From a virus: DNA of 43,135 bases. The notes under the pieces were generated by a model. The model ran no database searches, had not been told where the DNA came from, and saw nothing but the letters and a program-made list of their open reading frames with translations. Positions 15,657 through 23,600 of the stretch are shown here, piece after piece (positions within the stretch are counted from its first letter, which is position 1; every line of letters begins with the position of its first letter). The translations under genes and the position numbers were made by a program. Location of the stretch: IMG/VR virus record IMGVR_UViG_3300043466_001332, positions 1 through 43,135 of that record; one strand, written 5' to 3'.

Positions 15657-16850
15657 TCACGAGGCGCGCTGAAAAGCCCTTTCAAGCGCCTCATCAATGG
15701 TGGGTGGCTTTCCCTTCCGTCCCGCCAGTGTCTGGGGGGCTCCTGAAGGCGCGCCGCTGATGGATTTCTGTCCTGCCGGCTTGGGTGCGGGCGGGACGGG
15801 TGCCGATGTGGCGGGATCAACGGCCGGTGAGGCCTGAGGGGGCGCGGCTGGGGCCGATGAGGCCTTGCCGGCGCCAAGTCCGAAACGGTCCATGAAGGCA
15901 TAGGCCGCTTCGAGATTGGGCGCGAAACCATTGTCGATCAGGAAGGCAAGATCGTCCGCCTTCTGCTCGAAATCGGGATGCGCGCTCATGAATTCCTGAA
16001 CATGCGCCTCAAGCTGGCGCTGCATGTCCACCCGAGCAATCTGAGTTTCCAACTCGTGGATACGGGCCTGTGCGGCCTGCACGCGCTGGTCGACGCTCTG
16101 CCCGCTCAGGTGGGCAACAACGTCGTTAATGGTGAGCGGAGAGCCATCCGGCTTCCGGGGGCCGGCCTCGCGCAAGGCCATGTCAATGGCCGCGAGCGGG
16201 TTGGACCGCATTGTGTCTTCGAACTGCTTCAGCGCGCCAAGCGAAGCGCTCAGATCGCGCCCGTTCTGCTTGGCAAGCTCGTCATACTGGCGAAACTTCT
16301 CGTAGCGCTCGGCGCCTTCCTTGTGTTTGACGTAGCCGTCTTCAAGGTTCTTGATGGCCCGGTGGACTTCGGCCTTGACGCTATCGGGCGTCTGCTGCCA
16401 TTCCGCCTTGCCCTGATCATTGAACCGCGCCGGAGGCTCGTAATGCGATGCACGGGCCTCAGACTTCCCAGCCTCCGCAGGCTTCCCCTCCGGCGCGGCT
16501 ACTGCCTGAGCGGGGGCGCCCTCGGCAGTCTTGGGGGCACTCTGGCCCTGTTCCTTCGGCTCGCGAGGCGCGAACCGCCCATCCTCGCCGCGCGACTTGC
16601 CCTCCGGCTCCGGCGCCTTTTCCTTCGGTTCAGCCTTGGCGCGTGGCTCGGGCTCTACCTTGCTCTTGGCCGCCTTCTCTGCCCGGTCGAAAGCCTTGGT
16701 GACAGCATCGTCAATGCTGACCGACTTGGCCTTGGGCTCCGGCGGCTCCTGTGACAGGGGCGTCTGGCGCGGCGTGGGCTCGGGGATATGCACCTGATCG
16801 GTGGCAATCGGCACAGACGATTCCGCGCCGGCCGGGAGGTCGGTTTCCAT
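15657..16850 (-). CDS. Capsid scaffolding protein
   Basis: A protein of 397 aa directly upstream of the capsid gene. It is highly charged and mostly disordered or helical: Lys/Glu/Pro-rich N-terminus, a coiled-coil centre (about 230-290), then a Pro/Ala linker and a short C-terminal helix. That design is typical of scaffolds, which bind capsid protein through a terminal helix. A helix motif of the form IDxAxxxAxxR occurs near the N-terminus (SIDDAVTKAFDRAE) and again at the very C-terminus (TIDEALERAFQRAS). Confidence 0.75.
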   Translation of the reverse strand: METDLPAGAESSVPIATDQVHIPEPTPRQTPLSQEPPEPKAKSVSIDDAVTKAFDRAEKAAKSKVEPEPRAKAEPKEKAPEPEGKSRGEDGRFAPREPKEQGQSAPKTAEGAPAQAVAAPEGKPAEAGKSEARASHYEPPARFNDQGKAEWQQTPDSVKAEVHRAIKNLEDGYVKHKEGAERYEKFRQYDELAKQNGRDLSASLGALKQFEDTMRSNPLAAIDMALREAGPRKPDGSPLTINDVVAHLSGQSVDQRVQAAQARIHELETQIARVDMQRQLEAHVQEFMSAHPDFEQKADDLAFLIDNGFAPNLEAAYAFMDRFGLGAGKASSAPAAPPQASPAVDPATSAPVPPAPKPAGQKSISGAPSGAPQTLAGRKGKPPTIDEALERAFQRAS

Positions 16851-16873
16851 GGTTCACCTTGTCTGAGTAAGGT

Positions 16874-17221
16874 CTAGATGCGCTCGCCGCGCTCGAAGCG
16901 GGCCACAGCCTTTTCGATAGCCGTGTCAATTCCGCCCACATCCGCCTTAGGGGCCGGCGGCGGGCCTTTGGGCACATCGTTGCCCATCTCGACGTAGGAG
17001 CGCCCCTGGGGGTTCCCAGAGGGCTTGTAGGTGGCACGAAGGGCGGACTTGCTGGTGTACACCCGCCCATCCGCAGGGGAGCGCGTGGGCTCCATCGTGT
17101 CGCTGATGATCAGCGGCACAGGAAGATCAGAGCGGGCAACAGGCGCGGCGCGGAAGCACTCTTCCGGCCACGCTTTCAGGTCATGCCATCCCCCGCAGAC
17201 CCGGCACCAACGCTGACGCAT
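16874..17221 (-). CDS. Small conserved phage protein with zinc-ribbon-like N-terminus
   Basis: A protein of 115 aa. The N-terminus has C-x2-C-x2-WH (CRVCGGWH) and a further Cys-plus-Trp region (WPEECF), suggesting a metal-binding knuckle. The middle (SPADGRVYTSKSALRATYK) is a pattern I associate with small structural-module proteins of phages. The C-terminus (IDTAIEKAVARFERG) repeats the helix motif found twice in the scaffold next door, so it may compete for or share a capsid contact. Confidence 0.6.
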   Translation of the reverse strand: MRQRWCRVCGGWHDLKAWPEECFRAAPVARSDLPVPLIISDTMEPTRSPADGRVYTSKSALRATYKPSGNPQGRSYVEMGNDVPKGPPPAPKADVGGIDTAIEKAVARFERGERI

Positions 17222-17222
17222 G

Positions 17223-17432
17223 TCAGGCCTGTAGGGCGGTGACGATGTTCGCGGCAGTGGACGAGCCGGTCAGCGCCGCAATCTCGGTCTTCTCCGAAAC
17301 CGCGTCGTTCACCTCGGCCGCAAAGTTGGTGATCTGGGTGACGGCAATCGCGTTCAGCAGTTCATTGATGAGCTGCGCCTGTTCGGCCGAAAAGCCGACA
17401 GAGGCGAGCTTCTGCACGGTGGAAAGAGCCAT
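17223..17432 (-). CDS. Small head-module protein, unknown
   Basis: A protein of 69 aa between the portal and the zinc-ribbon protein, with AGGAGG eight bases before the ATG, so it is clearly translated. It is helical (EQAQLINELLNAIAVTQI) with an Ala/Thr-rich tail and no Cys. No family is recognised. Position suggests a minor head protein or an assembly helper. Confidence 0.65.
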   Translation of the reverse strand: MALSTVQKLASVGFSAEQAQLINELLNAIAVTQITNFAAEVNDAVSEKTEIAALTGSSTAANIVTALQA

Positions 17433-17434
17433 TG

Positions 17435-19735
17435 TCAGGCCTCCTGTGATTGAGCCTTGGCCGCGTCGGCAACAGCCTGCCGGGTAGCCTGTTCACGCTT
17501 GATTTCGGCGTCCTGCTGCGCGCTCTGCGCCGACAGGGCCGCTTGCTGCTGCTCGGCAACGATGGACATTCCCAGCTTGCGGATCTCAAGCTGGCCCTTC
17601 GCCATCTCCTGCTGATGCTTCTGGTCGTCGCGCTGCATCTGGGCTTGCAGCTCGGCCATTTTGCCCTGCTGCTCCTGCTCACGGCCCATCTGCTCGGCTT
17701 CGATCTTCGCCAGTTCAAGCTGGCCCTTGATCTGCAATTCGCGCTCTTTCAGCTGCATTTCAGCGGCAAGCTTGCGCTCCTCCGCCTGCATGCGCTGCTG
17801 CTCCATGGCCTGTTCGGCTTCCAGCTTCTGCGCTTCCGGGTTGGGCTGGGGCTGCTGGGCCTGCGCCATCATGCTTTCGACGGCTTCTTCCAGCACGCCT
17901 TCAAGCTCACGGCCAACACGGTACGGCGCCATGCCGAACTTGATAAGCTCGCCAACGAACGGCATAAGCTGGGGCTGCTGCTGCACCACCGGGCCGAACT
18001 GCGCCAGCATGCCGCCAAGCGACTGCATGAATTCCGCCCGCGACTGCTTCTCCGCCTGCTCGTCCGGCTGAATGGTCGAATCCGTCTCGATGTCCAGCAC
18101 GAACGGGCGTATGCGCTGATTGCGCAGGAATTTCATGACCTGCTCAACAGTCGGCTGCGCTTTTAGCTTGGCGATCTGCTGTCCGCCCTGCTCGATCTGC
18201 GACTGAGCCTGTTGCAGCATCTGCTGCGCCTGCTCGGGGCTCTGCTGAGCCTGTGCCATCATCTCCGGGTTGGACTGCGCCGCCTGGATTTGCTGCTGGA
18301 TCTGCTGGGCCTGCGCCTCGATCTGCTTTACCTGCTCGGCAATGTCCCGGTCGCTCGGGATTTCCATCTGGCTCATTTCGAGCAGCGTTTCCGCCTCGAA
18401 ATTCTCCGCCATCACCTCAGCTGCAATGCGCACCACGTCGCGCGCGATCCGCACCAGTTCGGCCTGCTTGTCGCGGATGCGCACGGAGCCGTACTGGCTC
18501 TTGAGCTGCTGGGCTGTAGCGGTCTCGTCCTTTTCGGTCGAGCCGCGCATGATGTCCGACAGGCCCATGATCTGGTACACGTCGTCGATCACGGCCTTGC
18601 GAAGCTCGACAAGGCCGGCGACGGTCGTGGCGATCACGTCAATGGGTAGCCAGACGATCTGGTCGCCTGTGCCGCCGAACGCCGCCCAATTGGCGATGGG
18701 CACCATGATCTTCCGGTCGTCGATATTGGTCAGCGCGGTCTCAATCGCGTCGCCAATCTGTCCGCCAGACGGATAAAAGCCCTTAACCCGCAGGGCGTCC
18801 GACAGAGCATGAATGCGCGCCGTGAGCTGGTTAATTTCCTCCAGCTGGTCCTTGTAGAACAGCATGTCCGGCACGGGCAAAAGGCTGCCGCGCTGCGTCG
18901 TGGCGTAGGCTGGCTTGGGGCACGGGAAGAAGCCTTCAAGCTTCAGGTGCGGCTCATCCTCGTCGAGCGTCACATCGACGCCCTCGGTCACCCAAACCAC
19001 CTTGTTTTCGGTCTTGGACCAGATTTCCCAGACCTGCGCCTTAAGCTCGCGCGTCGCCGCCTCATTGCGCACGTCGCGCGTGTCCACGCTCATGGAAGCG
19101 TTGAGGTAGGCATCGCCGGACGTAGGGCGGAAGCGCTCCTTAAGTTCGTATTCCGTCATCCAGCAGCGGCGAGCTACCCAGCCTGCCTCTGCCCACGCCC
19201 GGGCCGGTTCATGCACGAAGTCCCGGCGGTGCACATGCTCGACGCAAATGCGCTCCTTGTCGCCATAGCGGGAGCTTTTAGCCTCCCCCTTGGTCTCATA
19301 GCGCACCCACAAAGCGCCCCGGCCGGTCACGGCGAGGTCATCGCGCACCAGCATCATGCACGAGTTGATGTCGGTCAGGTCGAACGCGACGTTCGTGGCC
19401 CGCTCAAGCATTTCGGATGCCACGCGATAGAGCGGGCGGCGATCCTTGAACTTCGGCACGACCACGGGCACAGGCGGGCGCGAGTAGATCGACGGCGCCA
19501 GCACCTGCACGTTGGCCCAGAATAGCTGGAATTCGCGGCTGCGGTCAGCGCTGGCGAGGCGCTGCAAATCCGCATACTGCTTATCGATATTGTCGCACTT
19601 GTCCTGATAGGTCTTGAAGACCTTCTGCGCCTCGGCAATCTGAGCCAGCCAGCCAGCGGATTCGCCGGTCTGGGGCTCGTATGTCATGGCGTCGCCGGGC
19701 AGCAACTCCTGACCTGGAACGTCTTCGAGAGCCAT
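17435..19735 (-). CDS. Portal protein (P22-like)
   Basis: A protein of 766 aa directly after the large terminase, overlapping it by one base (TGATG). The region to about residue 430 has the portal wing/stem pattern, including NVQVLAPSIYSRPPVPVVVP, and YQIMGLSDIMRGSTEKDETA near the channel helix. The last 300 residues form a long Gln/Glu-rich coiled coil, as in the barrel extension of P22-like portals, somewhat longer than P22 (725 aa). It forms the dodecameric ring for DNA entry and exit. Confidence 0.85.
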   Translation of the reverse strand: MALEDVPGQELLPGDAMTYEPQTGESAGWLAQIAEAQKVFKTYQDKCDNIDKQYADLQRLASADRSREFQLFWANVQVLAPSIYSRPPVPVVVPKFKDRRPLYRVASEMLERATNVAFDLTDINSCMMLVRDDLAVTGRGALWVRYETKGEAKSSRYGDKERICVEHVHRRDFVHEPARAWAEAGWVARRCWMTEYELKERFRPTSGDAYLNASMSVDTRDVRNEAATRELKAQVWEIWSKTENKVVWVTEGVDVTLDEDEPHLKLEGFFPCPKPAYATTQRGSLLPVPDMLFYKDQLEEINQLTARIHALSDALRVKGFYPSGGQIGDAIETALTNIDDRKIMVPIANWAAFGGTGDQIVWLPIDVIATTVAGLVELRKAVIDDVYQIMGLSDIMRGSTEKDETATAQQLKSQYGSVRIRDKQAELVRIARDVVRIAAEVMAENFEAETLLEMSQMEIPSDRDIAEQVKQIEAQAQQIQQQIQAAQSNPEMMAQAQQSPEQAQQMLQQAQSQIEQGGQQIAKLKAQPTVEQVMKFLRNQRIRPFVLDIETDSTIQPDEQAEKQSRAEFMQSLGGMLAQFGPVVQQQPQLMPFVGELIKFGMAPYRVGRELEGVLEEAVESMMAQAQQPQPNPEAQKLEAEQAMEQQRMQAEERKLAAEMQLKERELQIKGQLELAKIEAEQMGREQEQQGKMAELQAQMQRDDQKHQQEMAKGQLEIRKLGMSIVAEQQQAALSAQSAQQDAEIKREQATRQAVADAAKAQSQEA

Positions 19736-21117
19736 CAGACTTTGATCCTGTCAATCTTAGCCTTGGGCATGGCTTCGGGCGGCAGAAAGCGTCCCGGCGG
19801 CGGCATCAGCAGCCTCGGGGCTTCATCAACAATCGGGGCGGTGCGCCAGCTAAGCGCGAGATAGCGGAAAGCGTCCGCAAGGTGCGACGACCAGTCATGC
19901 ACCTCAGACGCCTTGAAAGCCTTCTTGTCGTCGTCCCACTCGCGGCGGTACTGCTCTAGGGCCGATATGCCCTCGTCTTCACAGCGCTGGTGAAACACGC
20001 ATCGTGCGAGCGCCTGACGCGCCGCGTTGATGCCGTCCATCTTGGTCGCGCTGACGCACAGCTGCGGCTTAAGCCCATACTCGCGCATGGTCTCAACGCG
20101 GGTCTTGCCTGAACCCCATTCCTTGACCTTGGCGTCATGCGGCACGAAGTCGATGCCGTCGAGCCAACCGTGTTCCTTGCGGCGCTCTTCAAGGACGCTC
20201 GCGTAATGGTCCAGACCCACACCGGACGCGCTGTAGCAGTCCAGAATGAAGATCTGCGTTCCGACCACCTGAAACCACCAGATGGACGTGTCATCCTTGA
20301 CGCCGATGTCCCACGCCCGATGCACAGGGCGGCCGGGCAATGGCTCTAGATTAGCGTCTATCCGGCCTTCACGCCGAACTGCGGCCATCTCGCGGGCGTA
20401 GAACGCGCCAAGGATCGCAGCGTTGAACGAGCACTCGTATTCCTGTTCGAACTGCGCCCGGCCCATCTCATCGCCATAGATCGCGATGTACTCGGCTAGG
20501 CTGTCTTCCAGCTGCTGCGCTGTAAGCGCGCCCGTCTCATGGATCGACGATAGCTCGGCAAACCAGCGCGGATTGTCGCGCGCCATGTCGTACATGGCCT
20601 TGGCATGGTTGCGACCGCGCGGCGTGGTAATGAAACACGCCCAACCGTCGTTCTCCTCCATCATGGGGCGGATGTAGCCCCAGCTGGACGGGTTGCAGAG
20701 CGCCCATTCGCTGAACACCACGCCAGCGACGCCTGCACCCACTAGGCTGTTATAGCGATCAGATCCGACAACCTGCCACGTCGATCCGTTCTTGAACCGG
20801 ATGAACATCTGCTGTTCATCCTTGCTGGCTCGCAGCGCCTCCGGGAATGCCTCGTCAATGCGGCGCATCCCGGTGTGCGGGTTCACTGCGTTCCAGATGG
20901 CTTTCCGGGCCTGCTCGTATTCGGGCAGGCAATGCCAGTAGGTCGCAACGCGCTTGTGCGCCTCGATTGCCGTGTGGTGCAGGATGACATCATCCTTGCC
21001 CCAGCGGCGATGCGCGATCTCGATAGCCCGCTTCTTGCCTTCGTTCTGTAGGGCGTTCCAGAGCGGGAACTGATAGCGCCTCGGCTGCCAGTTGTTCGGA
21101 AGCTCAACCGCCGGCAA
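19735..21117 (-). CDS. Terminase large subunit
   Basis: A protein of 460 aa that cuts and pumps DNA into the prohead. The ATPase part shows a Walker A-like HRRWGKDD (37-44), Walker B VVFSEW (133-138) and a coupling motif ITTPRGRN (163-170). The nuclease part shows AWDIGVKDD with Asp270 and HLADAFRY with Asp415. The start is a TTG at 21117: an in-frame stop lies just upstream and no ATG exists nearby. It overlaps the small terminase gene by 14 bases. Confidence 0.9.
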   Translation of the reverse strand: MPAVELPNNWQPRRYQFPLWNALQNEGKKRAIEIAHRRWGKDDVILHHTAIEAHKRVATYWHCLPEYEQARKAIWNAVNPHTGMRRIDEAFPEALRASKDEQQMFIRFKNGSTWQVVGSDRYNSLVGAGVAGVVFSEWALCNPSSWGYIRPMMEENDGWACFITTPRGRNHAKAMYDMARDNPRWFAELSSIHETGALTAQQLEDSLAEYIAIYGDEMGRAQFEQEYECSFNAAILGAFYAREMAAVRREGRIDANLEPLPGRPVHRAWDIGVKDDTSIWWFQVVGTQIFILDCYSASGVGLDHYASVLEERRKEHGWLDGIDFVPHDAKVKEWGSGKTRVETMREYGLKPQLCVSATKMDGINAARQALARCVFHQRCEDEGISALEQYRREWDDDKKAFKASEVHDWSSHLADAFRYLALSWRTAPIVDEAPRLLMPPPGRFLPPEAMPKAKIDRIKV

Positions 21118-21382
21118 GGGTGAACTGCCTCACCACGATCTGCAAAGGTCCGCCGTCCTCGCCCTTGTGCTCGACGCTCGCCAGCTTGGCGTGGACGTAA
21201 GGCGCAGCGGCCTTAGCAGCGTCCATGCGCATATCGGCTGGCTTGTTCTCGTCACGCAGAACCGACAGCATGTAATCAAGCGGGGTGAGGCCGGACGCTT
21301 CGATCTCGGCGCGCTTCTCAGCCGTAGCCTTGTTGGGCACCCCAGGCTTGCGCCCCGCGTTTTCCCGCTTGCCGCCGCGCAT
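21104..21382 (-). CDS. Terminase small subunit
   Basis: A protein of 92 aa upstream of and overlapping the large terminase. It begins with the basic RGGKRENAGRKPGVPNKAT often seen in small terminases and other phage DNA-binding proteins, followed by an oligomerising helical part (PADMRMDAAKAAAPYVHAKL) and a short tail. It would recognise the packaging site. The ATG has no clear Shine-Dalgarno site; the upstream leader contains an A8 run on the minus strand. Confidence 0.75.
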   Translation of the reverse strand: MRGGKRENAGRKPGVPNKATAEKRAEIEASGLTPLDYMLSVLRDENKPADMRMDAAKAAAPYVHAKLASVEHKGEDGGPLQIVVRQFTLAGG

Positions 21383-21420
21383 AATCAGAAACCGTTTGAT
21401 TTTTTTTCAGAGAGGCCCGT

Positions 21421-21555
21421 TCAGTACGGGAAGTCGCCACGCAACTTGCGGCGCTCGAATTCGGATATCTTGCGGGACTGGGTCGCGGCATTCGACGCCT
21501 GCGGCACGAGAACGCGACGAATGCGCCCGATCAGGTTGGCAATGAATGCAACCAT
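21421..21555 (-). CDS. Small basic protein, unknown (44 aa)
   Basis: An open reading frame too short for routine listing. ATG at 21555 with GGAG six bases upstream; product begins MVAFIANLIGRIRRVLVPQ and ends in a basic helix (SEFERRKLRGDFPY). The N-terminus could be a short amphipathic or membrane-associated helix. It is on the late strand, upstream of the small terminase, and its ATG lies three bases after the stop of another tiny frame. A good ribosome site is the main support. Confidence 0.5.
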   Translation of the reverse strand: MVAFIANLIGRIRRVLVPQASNAATQSRKISEFERRKLRGDFPY

Positions 21556-21558
21556 CCC

Positions 21559-21645
21559 TCACTCCATAGCAGCGAGACAGGCGATGATGCCCACGATGCA
21601 GAGGGCAAAGGCGGGGGCGTGGTCAAGAGGCATCAGCCGCCCCAT
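21559..21645 (-). CDS. Candidate tiny membrane peptide (28 aa)
   Basis: A 28-codon frame ending just before the 44-aa gene (TGA, three bases, ATG). It carries a single hydrophobic stretch (APAFALCIVGIIACLAAM). No clear Shine-Dalgarno site precedes the ATG at 21645; a second ATG at 21633 is possible. Being the first frame after the divergent control region, it could be a leader or membrane peptide. Support is weak. Confidence 0.3.
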   Translation of the reverse strand: MGRLMPLDHAPAFALCIVGIIACLAAME

Positions 21646-21659
21646 AAAAAGTTGCGCCG

Positions 21660-21702
21660 TGCTACATAAACCGCTTGCATGTCTGTAGCATCATGCTACA
21701 TT
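21660..21702. promoter_or_regulatory. Divergent operator/promoter region with TGTAGCA inverted repeat
   Basis: TGTAGCA-TCA-TGCTACA (21684-21700) is a perfect 7-bp inverted repeat, and an extra half-site TGCTACA lies at 21660-21666. A possible plus-strand promoter, TTGCAT (21675-21680), 16 bases, TACATT (21697-21702), overlaps it, so a bound repressor would block it. The site lies between the late minus-strand operon and the plus-strand operon ending in an HTH gene (22158-22352), whose product is the natural candidate to bind it. Confidence 0.55.
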
Positions 21703-21746
21703 ACATACATGGGCAGCGGCGCTGCGGCGCGACACAGGAGAGCAAA

Positions 21747-21929
21747 ATGGACAAGATCATCACCAAAATCGCTTCTCAGAAGACCGAAGCCCTGATGGAA
21801 ATGGCGGTCATGCTTTACAGCGATATGCGCGACGAAGCCGATATTGTCCTTAACGCAGTTCTTGACGCCCTGATGGCCCGCCTTCCCGAAGCTGAATTCG
21901 TTGACTTCTGCTCGAAGATGGAGGGCTGA
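21747..21929 (+). CDS. Small helical protein, unknown (60 aa)
   Basis: The first gene of a short plus-strand operon; ATG at 21747 with AGGAG upstream. The product is acidic and helical (IVLNAVLDALMARLPEAEFV), with no Cys-rich or membrane region. An upstream in-frame ATG at 21675 would read through the operator, so it is rejected. No family is recognised. Confidence 0.65.
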   Translation: MDKIITKIASQKTEALMEMAVMLYSDMRDEADIVLNAVLDALMARLPEAEFVDFCSKMEG

Positions 21930-21930
21930 A

Positions 21931-22161
21931 ATGACACCAGAAACTCGCAGACAGTACCAAGCCGATTTAGCCCGCGCGCTATACGAGCGCGGCTCGTACG
22001 CCAAACGCGCCGCAGAAAAACGCATTGAATCGCGCGAACATAAGCGCAACAGGAATTGGCTTGCTGCGCTTAAATCTGACGATTGGGCGGCCCAATACCG
22101 TCAAACCAGAGACAAGCACAATGAAGATGCAAAGCGAATAAGGCGGATTCTTTTAGCATGA
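21931..22161 (+). CDS. Small basic helical protein, unknown (76 aa)
   Basis: ATG at 21931 one base after the previous stop, with GGAGG upstream. Very basic and helical (RRQYQADLARALYERGSYAK; KRIESREHKRNRN), so nucleic acid contact is possible, but no known motif is seen. It overlaps the HTH gene by four bases (ATGA), placing it in the same regulated unit. Confidence 0.6.
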   Translation: MTPETRRQYQADLARALYERGSYAKRAAEKRIESREHKRNRNWLAALKSDDWAAQYRQTRDKHNEDAKRIRRILLA

Positions 22162-22352
22162 GCCCCGAAACTTTCAAGGCATGGCGCAACGCCCGCTTCC
22201 GCTCTCAGGCGGCGGCAGGCGAAGCCCTTGGCAAATCCCGGCACTCGATCATGCGCTATGAGCGCGACGGCGTTCCAGCCGATGAAAGCCGGACGCTTGC
22301 CCTTGCTATGCGGGCGATTGCGAATGATCTACCGCCGTGGTCCGCCGCCTAA
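22158..22352 (+). CDS. Small helix-turn-helix regulator (Cro/XRE-like)
   Basis: A protein of 64 aa, coupled by ATGA to the previous gene. The central segment (SQAAAGEALGKSRHSIMRYE) fits the two recognition helices of an XRE/Cro-type fold, followed by VPADESRTLALAMRAIAND. There is no dimerisation or cleavage domain, so it is Cro-sized. It likely autoregulates the operon through the palindrome at 21684-21700 and could control the late operon that diverges from it. Confidence 0.7.
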   Translation: MSPETFKAWRNARFRSQAAAGEALGKSRHSIMRYERDGVPADESRTLALAMRAIANDLPPWSAA

Positions 22353-22540
22353 GCCTGTGACGCCTTCCGTCGCAGCCACCAAGGGCCAGAGGTAGACGCC
22401 TGCGCTTGGATCGTGCGCCTTGACCATGACGCTATGCAATGAGCCCCAGAAGCTCGGAAACGGCGCGCTTGTGAGCCAGCGGGCTAGAGCGGGGTCGCAT
22501 ACCAGAGTGGTTGGCATTGCTGGTCACCGCGTCGATAGGC

Positions 22541-22589
22541 TAGACCGGGCCGGGTCCGCAATGCGGGGCTTAACTTCCCGGCCGGTCTA
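22541..22589. repeat. GC-rich inverted repeat I
   Basis: TAGACCGG (22541-22548), one bulged G, CCGGG (22550-22554) pair with CCCGG (22577-22581) and CCGGTCTA (22582-22589), a 13-bp stem. The loop itself holds a small hairpin, CCGC-AAT-GCGG. No T-run follows on either strand, so it is not a standard terminator. Confidence 0.7.
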
Positions 22590-22593
22590 TCTG

Positions 22594-22631
22594 TACCCGG
22601 CGCGCCTCGTGGAGAGGCGGGGCCGGGGGTA
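22594..22631. repeat. GC-rich inverted repeat II
   Basis: CCCGGC (22596-22601) pairs with GCCGGG (22622-22627), and CGCCTC (22603-22608) with GAGGCG (22614-22619), around a GTGGA loop. It begins four bases after repeat I, so the two stems could stack in RNA or extrude together in DNA. A terminator, structured RNA or replication element are all possible. Confidence 0.65.
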
Positions 22632-22782
22632 ATCGCAAGGGAGCGCGGGGCGGCTTTTTGGACGGCATACCCTAGGAGCGCAACTCCCACCCCATTTCAT
22701 AAAGGCGTCTGGGAAAGGCGGCGCGTTTCGGTTCCACCCTGGCGGGCTTAACGCAGCAACAAATCACCACGTTGACAAAAAC

Positions 22783-23424
22783 CTACCCTAATGCCTCAAC
22801 CGATGCAAGCCGCTTGTCGGCCAATCCATAGAATTTCGCCAGTTCGTTCAGGCATTCTCGCAAAAGCCAGCCGAGGCGGTCCCTCATGATCTTGCTGTCG
22901 TCGCCGTAGTGCTGCGCAACCTGTGCGATGGAGAGGTTATTGCCGAGCACCAGCCGCGTCAGGATTGCCCCGCGCGTGCCAAGAATGTCGTCCACCCTGC
23001 GCAGCTCCTTCATGGCGCGCTGCTGACGATCCGTGATCGGCTCCCGATGCGGCGGGGTGCCGTCAACCGGCTCCTTCATCGGGTTCATCGCCTTGACCGT
23101 GCCAATCTGCGAGTGCTGGTACGAAGCCTGCCACATCTCGGCCGCGACCATCTGGTGATAATCGAGCTGCTTGCGCGAGTACATGACCGCGATAGGGTCG
23201 TGGCGCAGATTGCGGATCACTCGCAGCGTAGACCCATCGCCAGACGGACAGGGAACGCTCGCAGCGGCGGGGATGACCCCTTTGGGTAGATCGGTAGCCT
23301 GACGGTCGAATTCCCGCTCAGCGAGGCTCTTACGGGCTCGGGCGCGGCTACGCTTCACGTCGCGCGGCTCGGCTTTGGACTTGAGGTAGGCGGGCATCTG
23401 CTTGTGGGCCACGTCAGTCTCCAT
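22783..23424 (-). CDS. Putative regulator with C-terminal helix-turn-helix (DUF6456-like)
   Basis: A protein of 213 aa, last gene of the replication operon. The start chosen is the ATG at 23424, 20 bases after the previous stop; it lacks a good Shine-Dalgarno site, and the reading from 23496 would overlap the previous gene. The N-terminus is basic. The C-terminal 70 residues (RAMKELRRVDDILGTRGAIL, NNLSIAQVAQHYGDD, RLGWLLRECLNELAKFYGL) look like a sigma region 4-like HTH, similar to what I recall of DUF6456 proteins. As the last early gene before the late module, it may be a late-gene activator. Confidence 0.55.
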   Translation of the reverse strand: METDVAHKQMPAYLKSKAEPRDVKRSRARARKSLAEREFDRQATDLPKGVIPAAASVPCPSGDGSTLRVIRNLRHDPIAVMYSRKQLDYHQMVAAEMWQASYQHSQIGTVKAMNPMKEPVDGTPPHREPITDRQQRAMKELRRVDDILGTRGAILTRLVLGNNLSIAQVAQHYGDDSKIMRDRLGWLLRECLNELAKFYGLADKRLASVEALG

Positions 23425-23444
23425 GGCAGTGGAGGGAGGGGGCG

Positions 23445-23600
23445 TCAGTCTTCGTAAAGCGCTCGGGCAATCGCTTCCCCAAGCTCGAATGGCCATGACA
23501 GGCCGCTAAAGAACGCTCCGATGCGCCCTTCTGATTTCCGGTGATGGTCGTAGCTGACCTTGAAACCGCCCGCAAAAATGCAGAACGCCAAGAACCCCAT
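23445..23600 (-). CDS. Small membrane-associated protein, unknown (51 aa)
   Basis: Starts at an ATG overlapping the previous stop (TGATG), with GGGGGAG about nine bases upstream. The N-terminus MGFLAFCIFAGGFKVSYD is a hydrophobic segment with a Lys end, followed by a polar part and an acidic end (RALYED). Probably a single-helix membrane peptide. No family is recognised. Confidence 0.55.
   Translation of the reverse strand: MGFLAFCIFAGGFKVSYDHHRKSEGRIGAFFSGLSWPFELGEAIARALYED

Larger units (their letters stand above)
22353..22782. other. 430-base intergenic region between convergent operons
   Basis: This is the longest stretch without a confident gene. It separates the HTH gene (plus) from the minus-strand gene at 22783. 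It contains two GC-rich hairpins (22541-22589 and 22594-22631) and a GGGCGGCTTTTT stretch near 22648-22659. One minus-strand frame of 62 codons (22329-22517, ending LWPLVAATEGVTGLGG) has 45 of 62 codons ending in G or C, like real genes here, but has a poor start site, so it is left uncalled. No tRNA fold could be made by eye. Confidence 0.6.

Noticed and set aside
22329-22517. Minus-strand 62-codon frame ending inside the HTH gene
   Set aside because: Codon ends are gene-like (45 of 62 G/C) but the start site is poor, no family is known, and it overlaps the HTH gene; noted only under the intergenic region.
22488-22575. Possible tRNA near 22.5 kb
   Set aside because: An AGAGTGGTTGG stretch looks like a D-arm, but no matching acceptor stem or T-arm could be paired.
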